DNA from: RGIG7213 sp045540335
Lineage (GTDB): Bacteria; Bacillota; Clostridia; Oscillospirales; CAG-272
Reading direction: 5' to 3'
Assembly (NCBI GenBank): GCA_045540335.1
Contig: JAZQHC010000013.1
Location: forward strand, 1 to 5,296
Length of the DNA stretch: 5,296 bases
The first letter of the stretch is position 1. Each line of letters begins with the position of its first letter. Below the pieces are notes generated by a model. It did not search any database. It was not told the origin of the DNA and saw only the letters and a list, made by a program, of their open reading frames with translations. Shown here piece by piece: positions 4,235 to 5,296 of the stretch. Made by a program: the position numbers and the translations under genes.

Positions 4235-5071
4235 ATGCTTAAAAAAGAAGACATCCGCATACGCGATCCGTTTATACTCACCGACCGCGAAAACAACTGC
4301 TACTATATGTACGGCACTACCGCGCTGAACGAGGGCAGTCTTGCGGCAAGAAGTTCATTTTCCGTCTACAAGAGCTATGACCTTGAAACCTTTGAAGAAC
4401 CGAAGACCGTCGTTGACGGAGAAAAGCTCGGACTTTGGGCAACGCGCGACTATTGGGCGGCAGAGGTGCATTTTTACGGCGGAAAATACTACCTTTTCGG
4501 TAGTATGAAAAGCGACACGGCGCACCGCGCGACGCAGATATTCGTGTGCGACACTCCAGACGGCGAGTTCGTCCCCGTTTCCGACGCGGCAAGGACTCCC
4601 GAGGATTGGGAATGCCTTGACGGTACGCTCTATATTGAAAATGGCGAGCCGTATATGGTATTCTGCCACGAGTGGACACAGATAAAAAACGGCGAGATCT
4701 GGGCTGTGAAGATGGCAAACGACCTCTCGCGCCCCGTTGAAGAACCCTTTATGCTGTTCCGTGCCTCGGATAACCCGAACGTCTCCGAGATAAAGGGTAC
4801 GGGAAGCGGAAAATACATCACCGACGGTCCGTTTTTGTTCACCGAGGACGGCGTGCTGAAGCTGATGTGGTCGAGCATAGGCAACAAAAAATATCAGATA
4901 TTTATTGCCGAGAGCGACTCCATCCGCGGAAAGTGGACGCACCGCGAGGGGCTTTACAACTTCAGCGGTGGACACGCAATGCTCTTTACCACGCTTGAGG
5001 GCGAGAGGATGATATCCCTGCACGCCCCCAACGATGCAGACCTCGAACGCGCCTGCTTTATGAAATTCTGA
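4235..5071 (+). CDS. Glycoside hydrolase family 43 protein (cytoplasmic)
   Basis: The 278-aa protein is a five-bladed beta-propeller glycosidase of the GH43 type, a family acting mainly on arabinose- or xylose-containing glycans. I-R-D-P-F-I (9-14) carries the expected catalytic base D11. W-E-C-L-D-G-T-L-Y (125-133) carries D129, the likely pKa-modulating Asp. Further family-like blocks are P-Y-M-V-F-C-H-E-W (139-147), the T-D-G-P-F-L-F stretch (196-202) and G-G-H-A-M-L-F (245-251), in which H247 is the usual His near the active site. L-H-A-P-N (262-266) and E-R-A-C-F (271-275) lie near the C-terminus, so the protein looks nearly complete. Where xylosidase-type members have the acid Glu (T-E-G/A-P-H), this one has D197; E185 is an alternative. 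There is no signal peptide, so it would act on imported oligosaccharides. The ribosome binding site is weak (AAGAAG, 4222-4227). It lies 29 bases after sstT with no terminator between them. The substrate is unknown. Confidence 0.85.
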   Translation: MLKKEDIRIRDPFILTDRENNCYYMYGTTALNEGSLAARSSFSVYKSYDLETFEEPKTVVDGEKLGLWATRDYWAAEVHFYGGKYYLFGSMKSDTAHRATQIFVCDTPDGEFVPVSDAARTPEDWECLDGTLYIENGEPYMVFCHEWTQIKNGEIWAVKMANDLSRPVEEPFMLFRASDNPNVSEIKGTGSGKYITDGPFLFTEDGVLKLMWSSIGNKKYQIFIAESDSIRGKWTHREGLYNFSGGHAMLFTTLEGERMISLHAPNDADLERACFMKF

Positions 5072-5087
5072 CACAAACAAACACAAA

Positions 5088-5296
5088 GGGGCTGTCTCAT
5101 TTAGCGCAGAACAAAAATACAAAAATAAGTGAAGAAAAAAAGACCGTTTTTTTCGTCCAAAAGGATGAAGAAAGCAATCTTTTTAGGTAGAAATCCTCAC
5201 GGATTTCGATTTTTATACGTATTTTTTAGCCGCGATTTTGCCATCACGCGTACAAGTCGGAGGCCAAGCGGTCTTAGGAAGACAAACTGGTAAGAC
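5088..5296. mobile_element. Possible insertion-sequence end or dispersed repeat (partial)
   Basis: GGGGCTGTCTCA (5088-5099) begins 16 bases after the GH43 stop and resembles the terminal inverted repeats of IS1182-like elements of Clostridia, as I remember them. The rest to the window edge is AT-rich and without a convincing gene. It holds an A7/T7 hairpin (5134-5154), GAAATCC/GGATTTC around TCAC (5190-5207), and GTCTTA (5271-5276) repeated in inverse as TAAGAC (5291-5296). No transposase is visible, and the inverse motif TGAGACAGCCCC is not found in this window, so the second end would have to lie outside it. The reading is tentative. Confidence 0.35.

Noticed and set aside
5134..5154. A7/T7 hairpin as the terminator of the GH43 transcript
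   Set aside because: The stem is almost wholly A-T pairs with only one G-C pair, and no U-run follows the closed stem, so it should be too weak.
5165..5293. A 42-codon frame starting ATG 5165, Lys/Arg/Phe-rich
   Set aside because: AAAAGG abuts the ATG with no spacing, the frame crosses the hairpin at 5190-5207, and no domain or membrane segment is clear. It could still be a fragment within a repeat.

Overview
The window looks like chromosomal DNA of a low-to-mid GC Gram-positive bacterium, most likely of class Clostridia and probably an uncultured gut-type lineage. The grounds are canonical sigma-A promoters (TTGATT-17-TATAAT, TTTACA-17-TATAAT), purine-rich Shine-Dalgarno sequences, compact factor-independent terminators and the protein repertoire. 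Species cannot be named from the sequence. All six genes I accept lie on the + strand.

Layout. (1) 11-888: a small four-helix-bundle protein overlaps, by ATGA, a GNAT acetyltransferase of the RimJ/RimL type; a long-stem terminator follows. (2) 889-2666: two AT-rich genes for unrecognised membrane proteins (175 and 217 aa). Each sits in its own transcription unit, with its own terminator behind it and an almost identical promoter module in front. (3) 2667-2981: a terminator, then a third copy of the promoter module with no gene behind it. It reads into about 100 nt that end at another terminator, so it may make a small RNA. A strong extended -10 promoter comes next. (4) 2982-5071: sstT, a sodium/serine-threonine symporter, followed after 29 nt by a glycoside hydrolase of family 43. 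These two are visibly more GC-rich than genes 1222-1749 and 2013-2666 and may form one operon. (5) 5072-5296: no convincing gene. A GGGGCTGTCTCA motif resembling an insertion-sequence terminus begins 16 nt after the GH43 stop.

The most unusual part is 939-2901. A module runs ungapped from CCGCAAAAT through GAGCATTGGTTGA, the -35, a 17-bp spacer and the -10. It occurs at 1131, 1922 and 2728, about 0.8 kb apart. In the first two copies the identity runs through the ribosome binding site and the first 11 coding bases (ATGAAATTCAA), yet the proteins behind it are unrelated past Met-Lys-Phe. This suggests a cassette-like arrangement in which different cargo sits behind one expression module. GC-rich hairpins (990-1100 and a 17-bp palindrome at 1868-1903) lie just upstream of the first two copies and share a 14-bp direct repeat. 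No recombinase, integron attC site or transposase is visible, so mobility is inference only.
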